A DNA stretch of 64,000 bases, taken from positions 46,163-110,162 of the forward strand of contig NZ_AFPK01000062.1 of the NCBI RefSeq assembly GCF_000220525.1, read 5' to 3'. Position numbers and translations under genes: made by a program. The stretch comes from Ochrovirga pacifica. GTDB lineage: Bacteria > Bacteroidota > Bacteroidia > Flavobacteriales > Flavobacteriaceae. Every line of letters starts with the position of its first letter. The first letter of the stretch is position 1. Positions 8,702-17,628 of this stretch are shown here, in pieces. The notes under the pieces are model-generated. The model was not told where the DNA came from and did no database searches. It was given only the letters and a program-made list of their open reading frames with translations.

Positions 8702-10240
8702 TTATAAATTCATTTGTGGTTTTCCTCCTTTTTTACTCTCCCAATGATACGAAGTTCCTTCAAAAATTAATTTTAAAGATCTTTTTGGAGTAGCCGATTT
8801 TCTAAAATGCTTAGGAACTGCTTGTTTCATTTTATTTATGATTGGCCTGTATTCTTCTTTACTTGCTAAATTGTACCACTCATTAGGGTCTTCTTTTATA
8901 TTATAAAACTCTTCACCTCCATCTTTTTTATAATATATGTATCTATAATTCTGATTAACGACTGAATAATTTCCTCTTTCATGTGACGGTATAAATAAAT
9001 CCCTATCTTTTTTGGTTGAAGAAAGCATTAAAGGAACTAAAGACTCTCCATCTAATTTATGCTGCTTTGGTAAGTTACATAAGTCAACAAATGTGGGATA
9101 GATATCTATTAACCCTACTGTATTTTTCACTTTTTTATTTTTTGGTATGGACGGACCCGAAACAATGAATGGTACGCGAGAAGTTTCACTCCATAAGGTA
9201 TGCTTTCCCCAATTTCCTTTCTCCCCTAAATGATACCCTTGATCACTCCACAACATAACAATCGTGTTATTTTTGTATCTACTTTGTTCCAAAGCATCCA
9301 AAACCTCTCCTAACAACTCATCTGCATAAGACACTGCCGCAAGATATGCTCTAACAGCTTCTTTTACCGCTCCAATGTCTTCTAAGGTTTTTTGAATTTT
9401 ACTTCTGTTTGTCATTCGTCTTTTTACACCCTGTGGTAAATCCTCTAAATCATTTTTCCCTAAATCTGGAACCACAATTTTATCTAAATCATACATGTCA
9501 AAAAACTTTTTGGGAGCGTAATTAGGGAAGTGAGGAGTGTATAAACCTAGTGCCATAAAAAAGGGATCTTTATGTTTCTTTTGTAACATTTTACAAATCC
9601 ACTTTGTACGCTTAACTCCCATCATTTTATCTACGTCTTTCCCTTCTATAGGTCCCCATTCTAAAAATTTCCCTCCTGTTATTTTTTTGTTTGTCTTTCT
9701 ATAATACGGACTGTATGGGTAAGGCTTAGGAAGAGGTAGATCGTCTCCATGATATCCTGTTTCATAACCTACATCTACTATTTCATTATTACGTGCATAG
9801 TATTTATCCCATCCTTTCATATCAATAAAACCTGCTCTATGGTGAAATAATTTACCCGCTCCAAACGTTTTATATCCTCCTTTTTGAAAAGCTTGATTCA
9901 TAGATACTAAATCTGGATAATCATAAAAATAAACTTCATCTCTATAACAGCCTGTTGTAGTTGCCTGTAAACCTGTCCATATTGCCGTTCTAGAAGGAGC
10001 GCAATATGGTGCTGGTGAGTGTGCGTTTGTAAAAAGCACCCCTTTTTTAGCCAACCTGTCCATATTTGGAGTTTTAGCTTGGTTATAGCCTAGTGGATTT
10101 ATGAAATCATTCATATCATCCACCGCAAAAAATATTACATTAGGTTTGCTTTTATTTGTTTTTTCACTTTTAGGCTTAACTGTTGCTTGACTTTGTAAAG
10201 TCAAAACCAAACTTATCATTAGTAATTTATACTTCCTCAT
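8702..10240 (-). CDS. S1 sulfatase, iduronate-2-sulfatase-like
   Basis: This 512-residue protein has an N-terminal secretion signal. The sulfatase core starts at KPNVIFFAVDDMNDF (metal-binding DD). The formylglycine motif is C80-A-P-S-R84, followed by TAIWTG. The later metal and active-site block is WSDQGYHLGEKGNWGKHTLW. The VDDMNDF start and GYHLGE..W.K.TLWE-like block are typical of the iduronate-2-sulfatase-like branch of family S1. It needs anaerobic or FGE-type Cys-to-formylglycine maturation; no maturase is in this window. As part of the region 1 PUL it would remove sulfate esters from the glycan before or between glycosidase steps. Family is certain, substrate is not. Confidence 0.88.
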   Translation of the reverse strand: MRKYKLLMISLVLTLQSQATVKPKSEKTNKSKPNVIFFAVDDMNDFINPLGYNQAKTPNMDRLAKKGVLFTNAHSPAPYCAPSRTAIWTGLQATTTGCYRDEVYFYDYPDLVSMNQAFQKGGYKTFGAGKLFHHRAGFIDMKGWDKYYARNNEIVDVGYETGYHGDDLPLPKPYPYSPYYRKTNKKITGGKFLEWGPIEGKDVDKMMGVKRTKWICKMLQKKHKDPFFMALGLYTPHFPNYAPKKFFDMYDLDKIVVPDLGKNDLEDLPQGVKRRMTNRSKIQKTLEDIGAVKEAVRAYLAAVSYADELLGEVLDALEQSRYKNNTIVMLWSDQGYHLGEKGNWGKHTLWSETSRVPFIVSGPSIPKNKKVKNTVGLIDIYPTFVDLCNLPKQHKLDGESLVPLMLSSTKKDRDLFIPSHERGNYSVVNQNYRYIYYKKDGGEEFYNIKEDPNEWYNLASKEEYRPIINKMKQAVPKHFRKSATPKRSLKLIFEGTSYHWESKKGGKPQMNL

Positions 10241-10268
10241 TGTTATTATTTTTAAATTATTTTATTTT

Positions 10269-11393
10269 TTACTCATTACATACTATTTCACTAACAGGAA
10301 TAATATCTGATTTAGCTATATTTTGATTTACACCAGCTTTCATCAATATAAACTGATCCAACCCGTTATATGTAGACCTCATAGAAACTTCCATTGTATA
10401 TATACCCGGAGCATTAAAAACTACATAAACTCCGTAACCAGGACCATCGTTTGTAGTTCCTGAATATTTCCAAATATCTACGTTTTTTATATAAACTTTC
10501 ATCCAACCATCCTTACTAGAGCCTTTAGGGTAAGGAGTACTTCCATTTTTATTACCTCTAGGATAGATAGTTGTTGGATTTTGACCAGCGTTATAACCAT
10601 AAAAATCATCTGCATCGTTAAAACGTAACCAACTATCGTTATGCTCACTATTTCCATCTATATTATTGATGATAATAGACTTCCATTGAAAACGATATAC
10701 TCCAGTATTTGATATTTTAATTTTATAAGTCAGTACATTTACTCCAGGATTCCCAAAATGTTGCCCTTGATCTTTATTGTAAATATAACCTTGCCCAGAA
10801 TAGCCCGATAAATTAGCAGCTGATGAGAATTTACTAGTAACTTCTGCAAACCTAGTTACATCTGTAAAAGTCCATTTTTTTAAATCCTTTGCACTTTCCA
10901 TTTCTCCCTTAACAATACCATCTTTCTCTACATAAAGAATATCTGTACAAGCTAACAACTCTCCGTTATCTCCTATTCCATTTCCGTTTTTATCTTCTGT
11001 CTCAGTTGCATCCAAAGGAAAAGCATCGTCTACATCTAATACTCCATCATCGTCATCATCGGTATCTTCATTATTACCTATACCATCATTATCTGTATCT
11101 AAAGACTCATTTTCATTTAATGGAAAAGCATCATTTACATCTAACACTCCATCATTATCATCATCAGTGTCTTCATTATTACCAATATCATCTCCATCTG
11201 TATCTACAGATTCATTCTTATTAAAAGGAAAAGCATCATCTACATCTAACACCCCATCATTATCGTCATCGGTATCTACTGAATCTTCTATTCCATCATT
11301 ATCAAAATCTATTTTCTCAACACTATCTTTTGAACAACTGTTTATAAAAAACATCAAACATAAAAAAGTAAGAACTCGTAATATTTTATTCAT
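10269..11393 (-). CDS. Surface lipoprotein with three TSP3-type calcium repeats and a C-terminal beta domain
   Basis: This 374-residue protein has a lipoprotein signal with lipobox cysteine (FINSC, Cys20). Residues 29-133 are three 35-residue repeats with the pattern D.D.DGI...DTDDDNDGVLDVDDAFP, plus a partial fourth. They are Asp-rich thrombospondin type 3-like calcium-binding linkers. The C-terminal ~230 residues (CTDILYVEKDG... to the end) look beta-rich and could be a carbohydrate-binding module, with VYRFQWKS, GPGYGVYVVF and GIYTMEVSMRS strands. It sits between a sulfatase and the core GH92/SusCD operon, which ends at a terminator (11488-11514), so it probably starts a separate transcript. 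The likely role is a SusE/F-like surface glycan-binding protein, which is inference. Confidence 0.65.
   Translation of the reverse strand: MNKILRVLTFLCLMFFINSCSKDSVEKIDFDNDGIEDSVDTDDDNDGVLDVDDAFPFNKNESVDTDGDDIGNNEDTDDDNDGVLDVNDAFPLNENESLDTDNDGIGNNEDTDDDDDGVLDVDDAFPLDATETEDKNGNGIGDNGELLACTDILYVEKDGIVKGEMESAKDLKKWTFTDVTRFAEVTSKFSSAANLSGYSGQGYIYNKDQGQHFGNPGVNVLTYKIKISNTGVYRFQWKSIIINNIDGNSEHNDSWLRFNDADDFYGYNAGQNPTTIYPRGNKNGSTPYPKGSSKDGWMKVYIKNVDIWKYSGTTNDGPGYGVYVVFNAPGIYTMEVSMRSTYNGLDQFILMKAGVNQNIAKSDIIPVSEIVCNE
10995..11309 (-). repeat. 105-bp coding tandem repeat, three units
   Basis: Three consecutive imperfect 105-bp units encode the 35-residue calcium-binding repeats of the lipoprotein at 10269-11393. 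The plus strand of this stretch is an open but spurious His/Leu-rich frame. Confidence 0.8.
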
Positions 11394-11487
11394 CTTTAAC
11401 TGCTATTAATTAATACAATAACAAAAAAAGGAGCACAGCTTTAAAATTTCATTAAAATTAAATTAAAATCAATGATTTTATACTAAA

Positions 11488-11514
11488 AAAGGCAACCTGC
11501 TACAGATTGCCTTT
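11488..11514 (-). terminator. Terminator of the susCD-GH99-GH92 operon
   Basis: The arms AAAGGCAA and TTGCCTTT, extended inward by four more pairs including a G-T wobble, are followed on the minus strand by a run of six T. It lies about 180 bp past the GH92 stop at 11697 and before the lipoprotein start at 11393, so it marks the end of the core operon. Confidence 0.78.
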
Positions 11515-11696
11515 GACTTAATTAATACAACTAACACTTATAAATAGTATCTAATCAAGTTTAGAGAGTTAAAAAAACACTTTTATTTATACATACTTAA
11601 ACTCTTTATGATAAGTGTTGTTCATTCAGGAGCAAAGAAACCTGATAGGTTTAAAAAAAAATTAACTTTTAATTAACCCATGCTCTCTTTACAACA

Positions 11697-13976
11697 TTAA
11701 TTATTTGTTTTACTCATTTCAAACACAATAGTAGAACCATCCAATAAATCCTGATGTGAAATTTCCATCTTTTCTACTTTTTTACCATTAATAGATACTG
11801 ATTTAATGTACTTATTCTCTGGAGAATTATTTTTTGCTATTATTTTGGCTGTTTTACCACCTGCAACTTTAATCTCCACAGTATCAAAAATAGGCCTACC
11901 AATAGAATACTCTGGTTTTCCAGGACAAATAGGATAGAATCCTATAGCATTTAACACATACCATGCAGACATTTGCCCACAATCTTCGTTCCCTGCCAAA
12001 CCATTAGGGTTATTAAAATACATCTCTTTCATCACCTTATCTGCATAATACTGTGTTAACCATGGTTTTGTGGAATGATTAAACAAATGAATAATATGAT
12101 GACTCGGCTCATTTCCATGAACATATTGTCCTATTAATCCAGAAATATCTCCTGGGACGTGTTCTCCTTCTTGTTTTGAACTAGTAGTAAATAAAGTTTC
12201 TAACCTTTCAGTAAACACATCTTTACCTCCCATGGTTTCTTGGAAACCTTTAATGTCGTGAGGCACAAACCAAGACCATTGCCAAGCATTTCCTTCACAA
12301 TAATCCGTTTTCCAGTGTGATGAATTATTTGGATTGAATGGTGTTCTCCAGGATTTATCAGACATTATACCTCTCATAAATTGAGTCTCTCTATCGTAAT
12401 ATTTTTGATAATACTTTGAACGCTCTATGTATTGATTGTAAAGATCTGTTTTACCTAAATCTTTAGCCATTTGAGCAATACACCAGTCGTTATATGCAAA
12501 TTCTAAAGCCTTAGCAACAGAAGCCACAGTTTTATCTCCTGGTATATAACCTAGTTCCGCAACATATTTCTTACCTATTTCCATCACATTACCAGCTGCA
12601 TTGTTATAACCTGACACTTTTAACATAGAAGGATCATAAACTGATGCTTCAATCATTGCCTGTAAAGCTTCTTCTGCATTGTAATCGGAAATTCCTTTTA
12701 CATAAGCATCATAAATAACTGCTACAGAGTGGTAACCCAACATAGTCCCTGTATAATTAGAAGCCAACTCCCACTTTGGTAAAATTCCTCCTTCTTTTCT
12801 TTTTTGTAATAATGTTTTAATCAACTCATTATCTTTTTCAGGATTTATAATTGTTAACAATGGGTGTAAACCTCTAAACGTATCCCACAAAGAAAAAATA
12901 GTGTGGTTTGTAAACTCATCAGAAACATGAGGTTTTTGATCCATTCCCATATACCCTCCATCTACATCCATTGCTGTGTTTGGGCTTAACATTGAATGGT
13001 ACATTGCTGTATAGAAAATTGTTTGTTGATCTTTTGTTCCTCCAGCAGTATTTATTTTTGACAACTTTTGATTCCAAGCAACTTTACTTTCTGCAACTAT
13101 TTGGTTAAAATTAAAATGAGGCAATTCTACTACCATGTTCATCTTTGCTCCTTCGCAACTCACGGGTGATAATGCTACTTTAACTTGAATTTTTTCATTA
13201 GCTTGGGTTTTAAAATTTAGTTTTGCTCTTAAATTTTTACCTTTACTCCATTCTTTTAAATTAGGACGTAACTCGTTATTTACGTATAGTTCAGATGTAA
13301 AAGGTTTAGAAAACTTTGCATAGAAATAAATGGCCTGGTTAGTCGCCCAGCCTTTGGTTATTTTCATTCCCTCTATCTCTGTGTCACTAATAACCTTTAT
13401 ATACACCTTTTTATTTTCATGCATCTGTAAACTATGCGTTAAATCTACAATAATTGAAGCCTTATCTGTAGCAGGAAAAGTATACTGATGCATTCCTACT
13501 CTTGTTGTGGAAGTTAATTCAGCTTTTACTCCATAGTCTAACAAATCGGTAGCATAATAACCTACTTCTGCTTTTTCTGTTTTTTTATTGAACTTAGATA
13601 TTATCCTTTTTTCATCGGAGAATTGAATATCACCTGTTGTTGGTAACAATAGAATATCTCCATAATCTCCAATACCAGTACCTGAAAGATGTGTATGGCT
13701 AAAACCGTAAACAGTATCATCACTATAATGATACCCTGAACAAGCATCCCATCCTTCTAATCTTGTATCTGGACTTAACTGAACCATTCCGTATGGCCTA
13801 GAAGGACCAGGATAGGTATGACCATGTCCTCCTGTACCAATAAAAGGATTTACATACTCCGTAAATACCTTTACGGGCAACTCTATTTCTGACTTTTCAT
13901 TGTTACAAGAACAAAATAAAATAGCCAATCCTAGGACTATTAATTTTGTCTTACTCATTAATTTACTCATATTCAT
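11697..13976 (-). CDS. GH92 alpha-mannosidase, lipoprotein
   Basis: This 759-residue protein has a lipobox at LFCSC. GH92 signatures run along its length: EYVNPFIGTGGHGHTYPGPSRPYGMVQLSPD at the N-terminal sandwich, GYHYSD..VYGFSHTHLSGTG, LWDTFRGLHPL, then GNEPSHH (general acid Glu) and GNEDCGQMSAWYVLNAIGFYP (catalytic-base acidic pair). GH92 are inverting, calcium-dependent exo-alpha-mannosidases; this full motif set suggests an active alpha-1,2 or similar mannosidase. Met3 is an alternative start. It is the last gene of the susC-to-GH92 operon, 15 bp after the other GH92. The two GH92 here belong to different subgroups and probably cut different linkages. Confidence 0.93.
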   Translation of the reverse strand: MNMSKLMSKTKLIVLGLAILFCSCNNEKSEIELPVKVFTEYVNPFIGTGGHGHTYPGPSRPYGMVQLSPDTRLEGWDACSGYHYSDDTVYGFSHTHLSGTGIGDYGDILLLPTTGDIQFSDEKRIISKFNKKTEKAEVGYYATDLLDYGVKAELTSTTRVGMHQYTFPATDKASIIVDLTHSLQMHENKKVYIKVISDTEIEGMKITKGWATNQAIYFYAKFSKPFTSELYVNNELRPNLKEWSKGKNLRAKLNFKTQANEKIQVKVALSPVSCEGAKMNMVVELPHFNFNQIVAESKVAWNQKLSKINTAGGTKDQQTIFYTAMYHSMLSPNTAMDVDGGYMGMDQKPHVSDEFTNHTIFSLWDTFRGLHPLLTIINPEKDNELIKTLLQKRKEGGILPKWELASNYTGTMLGYHSVAVIYDAYVKGISDYNAEEALQAMIEASVYDPSMLKVSGYNNAAGNVMEIGKKYVAELGYIPGDKTVASVAKALEFAYNDWCIAQMAKDLGKTDLYNQYIERSKYYQKYYDRETQFMRGIMSDKSWRTPFNPNNSSHWKTDYCEGNAWQWSWFVPHDIKGFQETMGGKDVFTERLETLFTTSSKQEGEHVPGDISGLIGQYVHGNEPSHHIIHLFNHSTKPWLTQYYADKVMKEMYFNNPNGLAGNEDCGQMSAWYVLNAIGFYPICPGKPEYSIGRPIFDTVEIKVAGGKTAKIIAKNNSPENKYIKSVSINGKKVEKMEISHQDLLDGSTIVFEMSKTNN

Positions 13977-13991
13977 CTATTTGTGATTATT

Positions 13992-16202
13992 TTATTTTTT
14001 TACTCCCCATTTTTTATTAGGATAAGCACCCATTTCCAACTCTAAAACTCCTCCGTTAATTAAATCGCTATGAGAAAACCATGGAGTATTTAATAGTTTT
14101 CCGTTTAGCTTAGCAGATTGGATATACTTATTCGTCTCATTACATTTAGGAGCAGATATTATAAATTGCTTTCCATTAGGTAAATTCATTGTAATTTTAG
14201 AAAACAAGGGGCTACCAATAGTATATATAAGTTTTCCTGGTGTAATAGGATAAAATCCCATAGCAGAAAAAACAACAAAAGCAGACATACCTCCACCATC
14301 TTCATCTCCTGGAATTCCGAAAATATTGTCCTTAAACCAAGTGTTTAATAACATTCTTATCTTTTTTTGCGTCTTCCAAGGAGAATTTGTGTAATTGTAT
14401 AAATAAGGAATGTGAAAACTTGGCTCATTACCCATAGAAAATTGTCCTACTATACCTGTAAAATCCGGAAAGCGAGCATTTAACTCATAAGTTGTTCTTC
14501 CCAAATCTTCTCTAAAATGTTGATCCAATCTTTCTTCAAAAGCCTTTGTTCCTCCCATTAACTCCTTTAAACCTTCAAGATCATGTTGAACGTTCCACAG
14601 ATAGGTCCAGCCATTATTTTCATCGTAATAATCTCTACCTCCCATTCCTCCATCAAACTTCGGATCAATGTCAATCCAGTTTCCATCTTTATCTTTAGGC
14701 ATAAAAAAGCCTTTCTCTTTCCAATACAGGTTTTTGTAATTTTTTGCTCTTTGTGAAAAAAGAAGGTAGTCCTTCTCTTTCCCTAATTCTTTAGCCAACT
14801 CTGCCAATGCCCAATCATCATACGAATGTGCTAAAGTTACAGCTACTGCTTGCCTTTTTTCAAAATCATCAACCAAAGAGACAGTCTCTTTTTCTCCAGG
14901 ATGTAAAGCAGGGAAATACCCTTTTTTTGCATAAAACGTATCTAATTCACATGCTGGTGCAGACTTCCAAGCAACCATAGTTTGCTGAAATGCATTTTTT
15001 CTTATTGCTTCATAAGCCATTTCAATATCAAAACCTCTAACTCCTTTTCTCCATGCATCCAAAATCATAATTGTAGAATGAAAACCATTCATAGGCCTTG
15101 TTTCACCATGCAGTTGCGGAAATTGTGGTAACCAGCCCCATTGTTCATACATTCTTACATATGAATCTATCATGTCTGACTCCATTTCTGGATTAAATAT
15201 GTATCGTAAGGGATGTAAGGCTAAAAAAGTATCCCAAACCCAATCATCCACATAAAAATCTTTTTCCCCCTGGTGTAATTTTCCATCGTAATTACTGTAA
15301 TATTTACCGTCTTCAGAGATATTTACCATTCTTTCATAAGATCGGTAAAGTGCTGTATAAAAGGTTCTTTTGTATGCCTCTGTTCCTCCTTCTACTACAA
15401 TTTGATTGGTGATTTTTGACCACTCTTTATGTCCTTCTTCTTTTACTTTATTAAAGTTCCAATGGGGAATTTCTTTATTTAAATTCTTTTTTGCTTGCTC
15501 AACACTTATAAAAGAAATTCCATATTTTAATGAAATTATTTGCTCTGAATTGTTATCAAATTGAATCCATGAATTTAATATATCTCCACTCTTTACCTGT
15601 AAAAACTCTCCACTAGCACTCAATTCAGCATAAGCATATGCTTTCATTCCTTCAAAAATTTCTACTCCTTGTATAGATCCATCCTTATTTCGTTCCCATT
15701 TGTCTCCACCTAGTAGATGTTTTAAGAACAATTGTTTAGACTCTGTATCCTCTTTAAAAGTAAACCTGAAAAAACCTGATTTTCTATGAGGTGAATATTC
15801 TACAGTAATATTGTAATCTTCTAACCAAGTAGAGTAATAGTAAGGTTTAGCAACCTCTAACTCTTGATCCCATGCTGAGACAGGTTCTACTTGTTTATCC
15901 ACATCACCACTTACAGGCAAAACATTAAAAATTGGATTTGCTCTATGTTTTCTGGTTGTAAATGGAAATGAACGAATTTGATCGTCTCTGTAATCTTTTC
16001 TATCAGGATACATTCTAACCATTGAATTTGGTCTGTGTATTCTTGTTCTTGTAGGTTGTAAAAAAGGGGCTACTCCTCCTATTTGGGGATCTATATAGGT
16101 AACTAAATCTTTTTTGTTTTCCTGATTCTTGTCTAAACAAGAAACCAATAAAACTGTTATTACAAGAAGTAAATACTTATAAAAGGGATTATTCATTTTC
16201 AT
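13992..16202 (-). CDS. GH92 alpha-mannosidase, divergent subgroup, lipoprotein
   Basis: This 736-residue protein has a lipobox (VLLVSC). It starts TYIDPQIGGVAPFLQPTRTR and HRPNSMVRMYPDR, differs from the GHGHTYPG form of its neighbour, and matches the partial GH92 at 1-795. It keeps DDWVWDTFLALHPLRYIF, GNEPSFH (general acid Glu) and GDEDGGGMSAFVVFSAMGFYPITPG (acidic base pair). It is an exo-alpha-mannosidase by family; this subgroup's linkage cannot be told from sequence. It starts at the base next to the stop of the GH71/99 gene (16202/16203), so the two are translationally coupled. The motif set is complete, so it is probably active. Confidence 0.92.
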   Translation of the reverse strand: MKMNNPFYKYLLLVITVLLVSCLDKNQENKKDLVTYIDPQIGGVAPFLQPTRTRIHRPNSMVRMYPDRKDYRDDQIRSFPFTTRKHRANPIFNVLPVSGDVDKQVEPVSAWDQELEVAKPYYYSTWLEDYNITVEYSPHRKSGFFRFTFKEDTESKQLFLKHLLGGDKWERNKDGSIQGVEIFEGMKAYAYAELSASGEFLQVKSGDILNSWIQFDNNSEQIISLKYGISFISVEQAKKNLNKEIPHWNFNKVKEEGHKEWSKITNQIVVEGGTEAYKRTFYTALYRSYERMVNISEDGKYYSNYDGKLHQGEKDFYVDDWVWDTFLALHPLRYIFNPEMESDMIDSYVRMYEQWGWLPQFPQLHGETRPMNGFHSTIMILDAWRKGVRGFDIEMAYEAIRKNAFQQTMVAWKSAPACELDTFYAKKGYFPALHPGEKETVSLVDDFEKRQAVAVTLAHSYDDWALAELAKELGKEKDYLLFSQRAKNYKNLYWKEKGFFMPKDKDGNWIDIDPKFDGGMGGRDYYDENNGWTYLWNVQHDLEGLKELMGGTKAFEERLDQHFREDLGRTTYELNARFPDFTGIVGQFSMGNEPSFHIPYLYNYTNSPWKTQKKIRMLLNTWFKDNIFGIPGDEDGGGMSAFVVFSAMGFYPITPGKLIYTIGSPLFSKITMNLPNGKQFIISAPKCNETNKYIQSAKLNGKLLNTPWFSHSDLINGGVLELEMGAYPNKKWGVKK

Positions 16203-17546
16203 TTAAAAACTATTTAAATTGGGATATTGGGGTTGATTTATTGTTAAAGGAATTTCTTTTCTAAGCATCTCTCCTGCTTTTCCTGTTAACCATAAATAAT
16301 AATCTGACGGTAAGCCTTCATAATCTAAAAAAGGGCTATCTCCAATAGGAACATCATCAGTAACTTTAAAAATGCAAGTTCCTTCATCCATTTCATCAAA
16401 CATAGCCACATACATGGTTTCAACGTTTTCTGATATTCCGTTGTAAAACTGCCTCCAAAGAAACTCTCCTTTTAATCTTGGAATAGACCCCAGATCTGCC
16501 TCTTCTCCTAAACCTTTCTTTAAGTTGTGCCAACTAAAACCAGGGAATACTACGGGCATGTATAAAAGATCATTAGCATCGCACCAAGCCTTGTCGTTCT
16601 TAGTATAATTTTGTCTATGTTCATTAGCTTTATTCAAACTATTATATCTACCAGGAGTCCAAGGATGAACAATATCTATGGATTTAATAAGTTCATGTAA
16701 AACCGGATCGTTAATACAATCTCTGGTTAAAGTTCTCCAACCTGTAGGAACTCCTAACAGGATAGAACAACCTCCATAAACAGGGTCATCTTTAAAGAAT
16801 CTGATTAATTCTCTTACGTTTTCCAATGTATACTCTCTATCCTTAAAACCTACTCCCCAAAGAGCTACAATAGGTTTGTTGTTATAGGTCAATAAATTTT
16901 TCTTGCTAGATTGGTTTATATTATATTTATCTACTAATTGTTTCCAGTCTTTTATAGTATTCTCAACAATGTCTTGATTGCTACCTGAGAAATCATACAT
17001 CACACTTATTAATCTATTATGATCTAATGAAGATTGATAACAGTTATTAAAAACAGCATTTATATTATTGTGTGTTGTTTGATTTCTAACATTCGTCACA
17101 AACCTTTGTACAAAAACTCCATCAATACCATACTCTTCCATCCATTTAAAATGACGATCTACAGTTTTTGGATGTGTAGAAGAAAATACGTTAGCCTTTC
17201 TTCCATTTGAATGAATAAAAGAAGTTTCAAAGAGTTCTTTATCTGTAAACTCAGTCAAGTCTGGCCAATAATCAATAGAGCAAATACCTGGCTCAAATTT
17301 GCCTGATATCTTATAATGCTTCCAACCTAAATTATATCCATCAGTAGGAGTATTAAACCATCCTTGATATCCTGATAAGATTTTCCCTTTAACAGAGGTT
17401 ACTTCATTTTGGCCGTTCTCATCAGAGTTTATATTATCCTCTATATTCACCTCTATCTTTTGACTAGAAGAAGTACTACAAGATAGTATTGCCCCCAAAA
17501 AAGGCACTAGAAGTATCTTATGCAAAAATCTAATTCTACATTTCAT
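16203..17546 (-). CDS. GH71/99-like endo-acting lipoprotein
   Basis: This 447-residue protein has a lipobox (AILSC). The mature part starts ILSGYQGWFNTPTDG and continues IDYWPDLTEF, DRHFKWMEEYGIDGVFVQRF, KPIVALWGVGF, VFPGFSWHNL and AMFDEMDEGT, which are the hallmarks of the bacterial glycoside hydrolase family 71/99-like group. Acidic residues in FDEMDEGT and YGIDGVF are candidates for the active site. GH99 members are endo-alpha-mannanases/mannosidases and GH71 are alpha-1,3-glucanases; with GH92 partners an endo-acting step on an alpha-mannoside is the better guess. The plus-strand gene at 28969-30234 is a clear paralogue. An 82-bp gap upstream holds a 36-bp palindrome. Confidence 0.8.
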   Translation of the reverse strand: MKCRIRFLHKILLVPFLGAILSCSTSSSQKIEVNIEDNINSDENGQNEVTSVKGKILSGYQGWFNTPTDGYNLGWKHYKISGKFEPGICSIDYWPDLTEFTDKELFETSFIHSNGRKANVFSSTHPKTVDRHFKWMEEYGIDGVFVQRFVTNVRNQTTHNNINAVFNNCYQSSLDHNRLISVMYDFSGSNQDIVENTIKDWKQLVDKYNINQSSKKNLLTYNNKPIVALWGVGFKDREYTLENVRELIRFFKDDPVYGGCSILLGVPTGWRTLTRDCINDPVLHELIKSIDIVHPWTPGRYNSLNKANEHRQNYTKNDKAWCDANDLLYMPVVFPGFSWHNLKKGLGEEADLGSIPRLKGEFLWRQFYNGISENVETMYVAMFDEMDEGTCIFKVTDDVPIGDSPFLDYEGLPSDYYLWLTGKAGEMLRKEIPLTINQPQYPNLNSF

Positions 17547-17570
17547 AATTTTATTAAAATTTAGGTAGTA

Positions 17571-17606
17571 GTTTTCTATGCTTTATCTAGATAAAGCATA
17601 GAAAAC
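17571..17606. other. 36-bp perfect intercistronic palindrome
   Basis: Two 18-base arms that are exact reverse complements meet at 17588/17589, with the AT-rich core CTTTATCTAGATAAAG. It lies between the stop of the GH99-like gene (17629) and the start of the GH71/99-like gene (17546). There is no T-run on the minus-strand side beyond the arm, so a processing site, mRNA-stability hairpin or partial attenuator fits better than a full terminator. Confidence 0.8.
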
Positions 17607-17628
17607 CCATTATTTGACTCTTTTTTAG

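Noticed and set aside
11006..11224. Plus-strand His/Leu-rich open frame
   Set aside because: It is antisense to the Asp-rich calcium repeats; its composition simply mirrors the GAT/GAC codons of the opposite strand.
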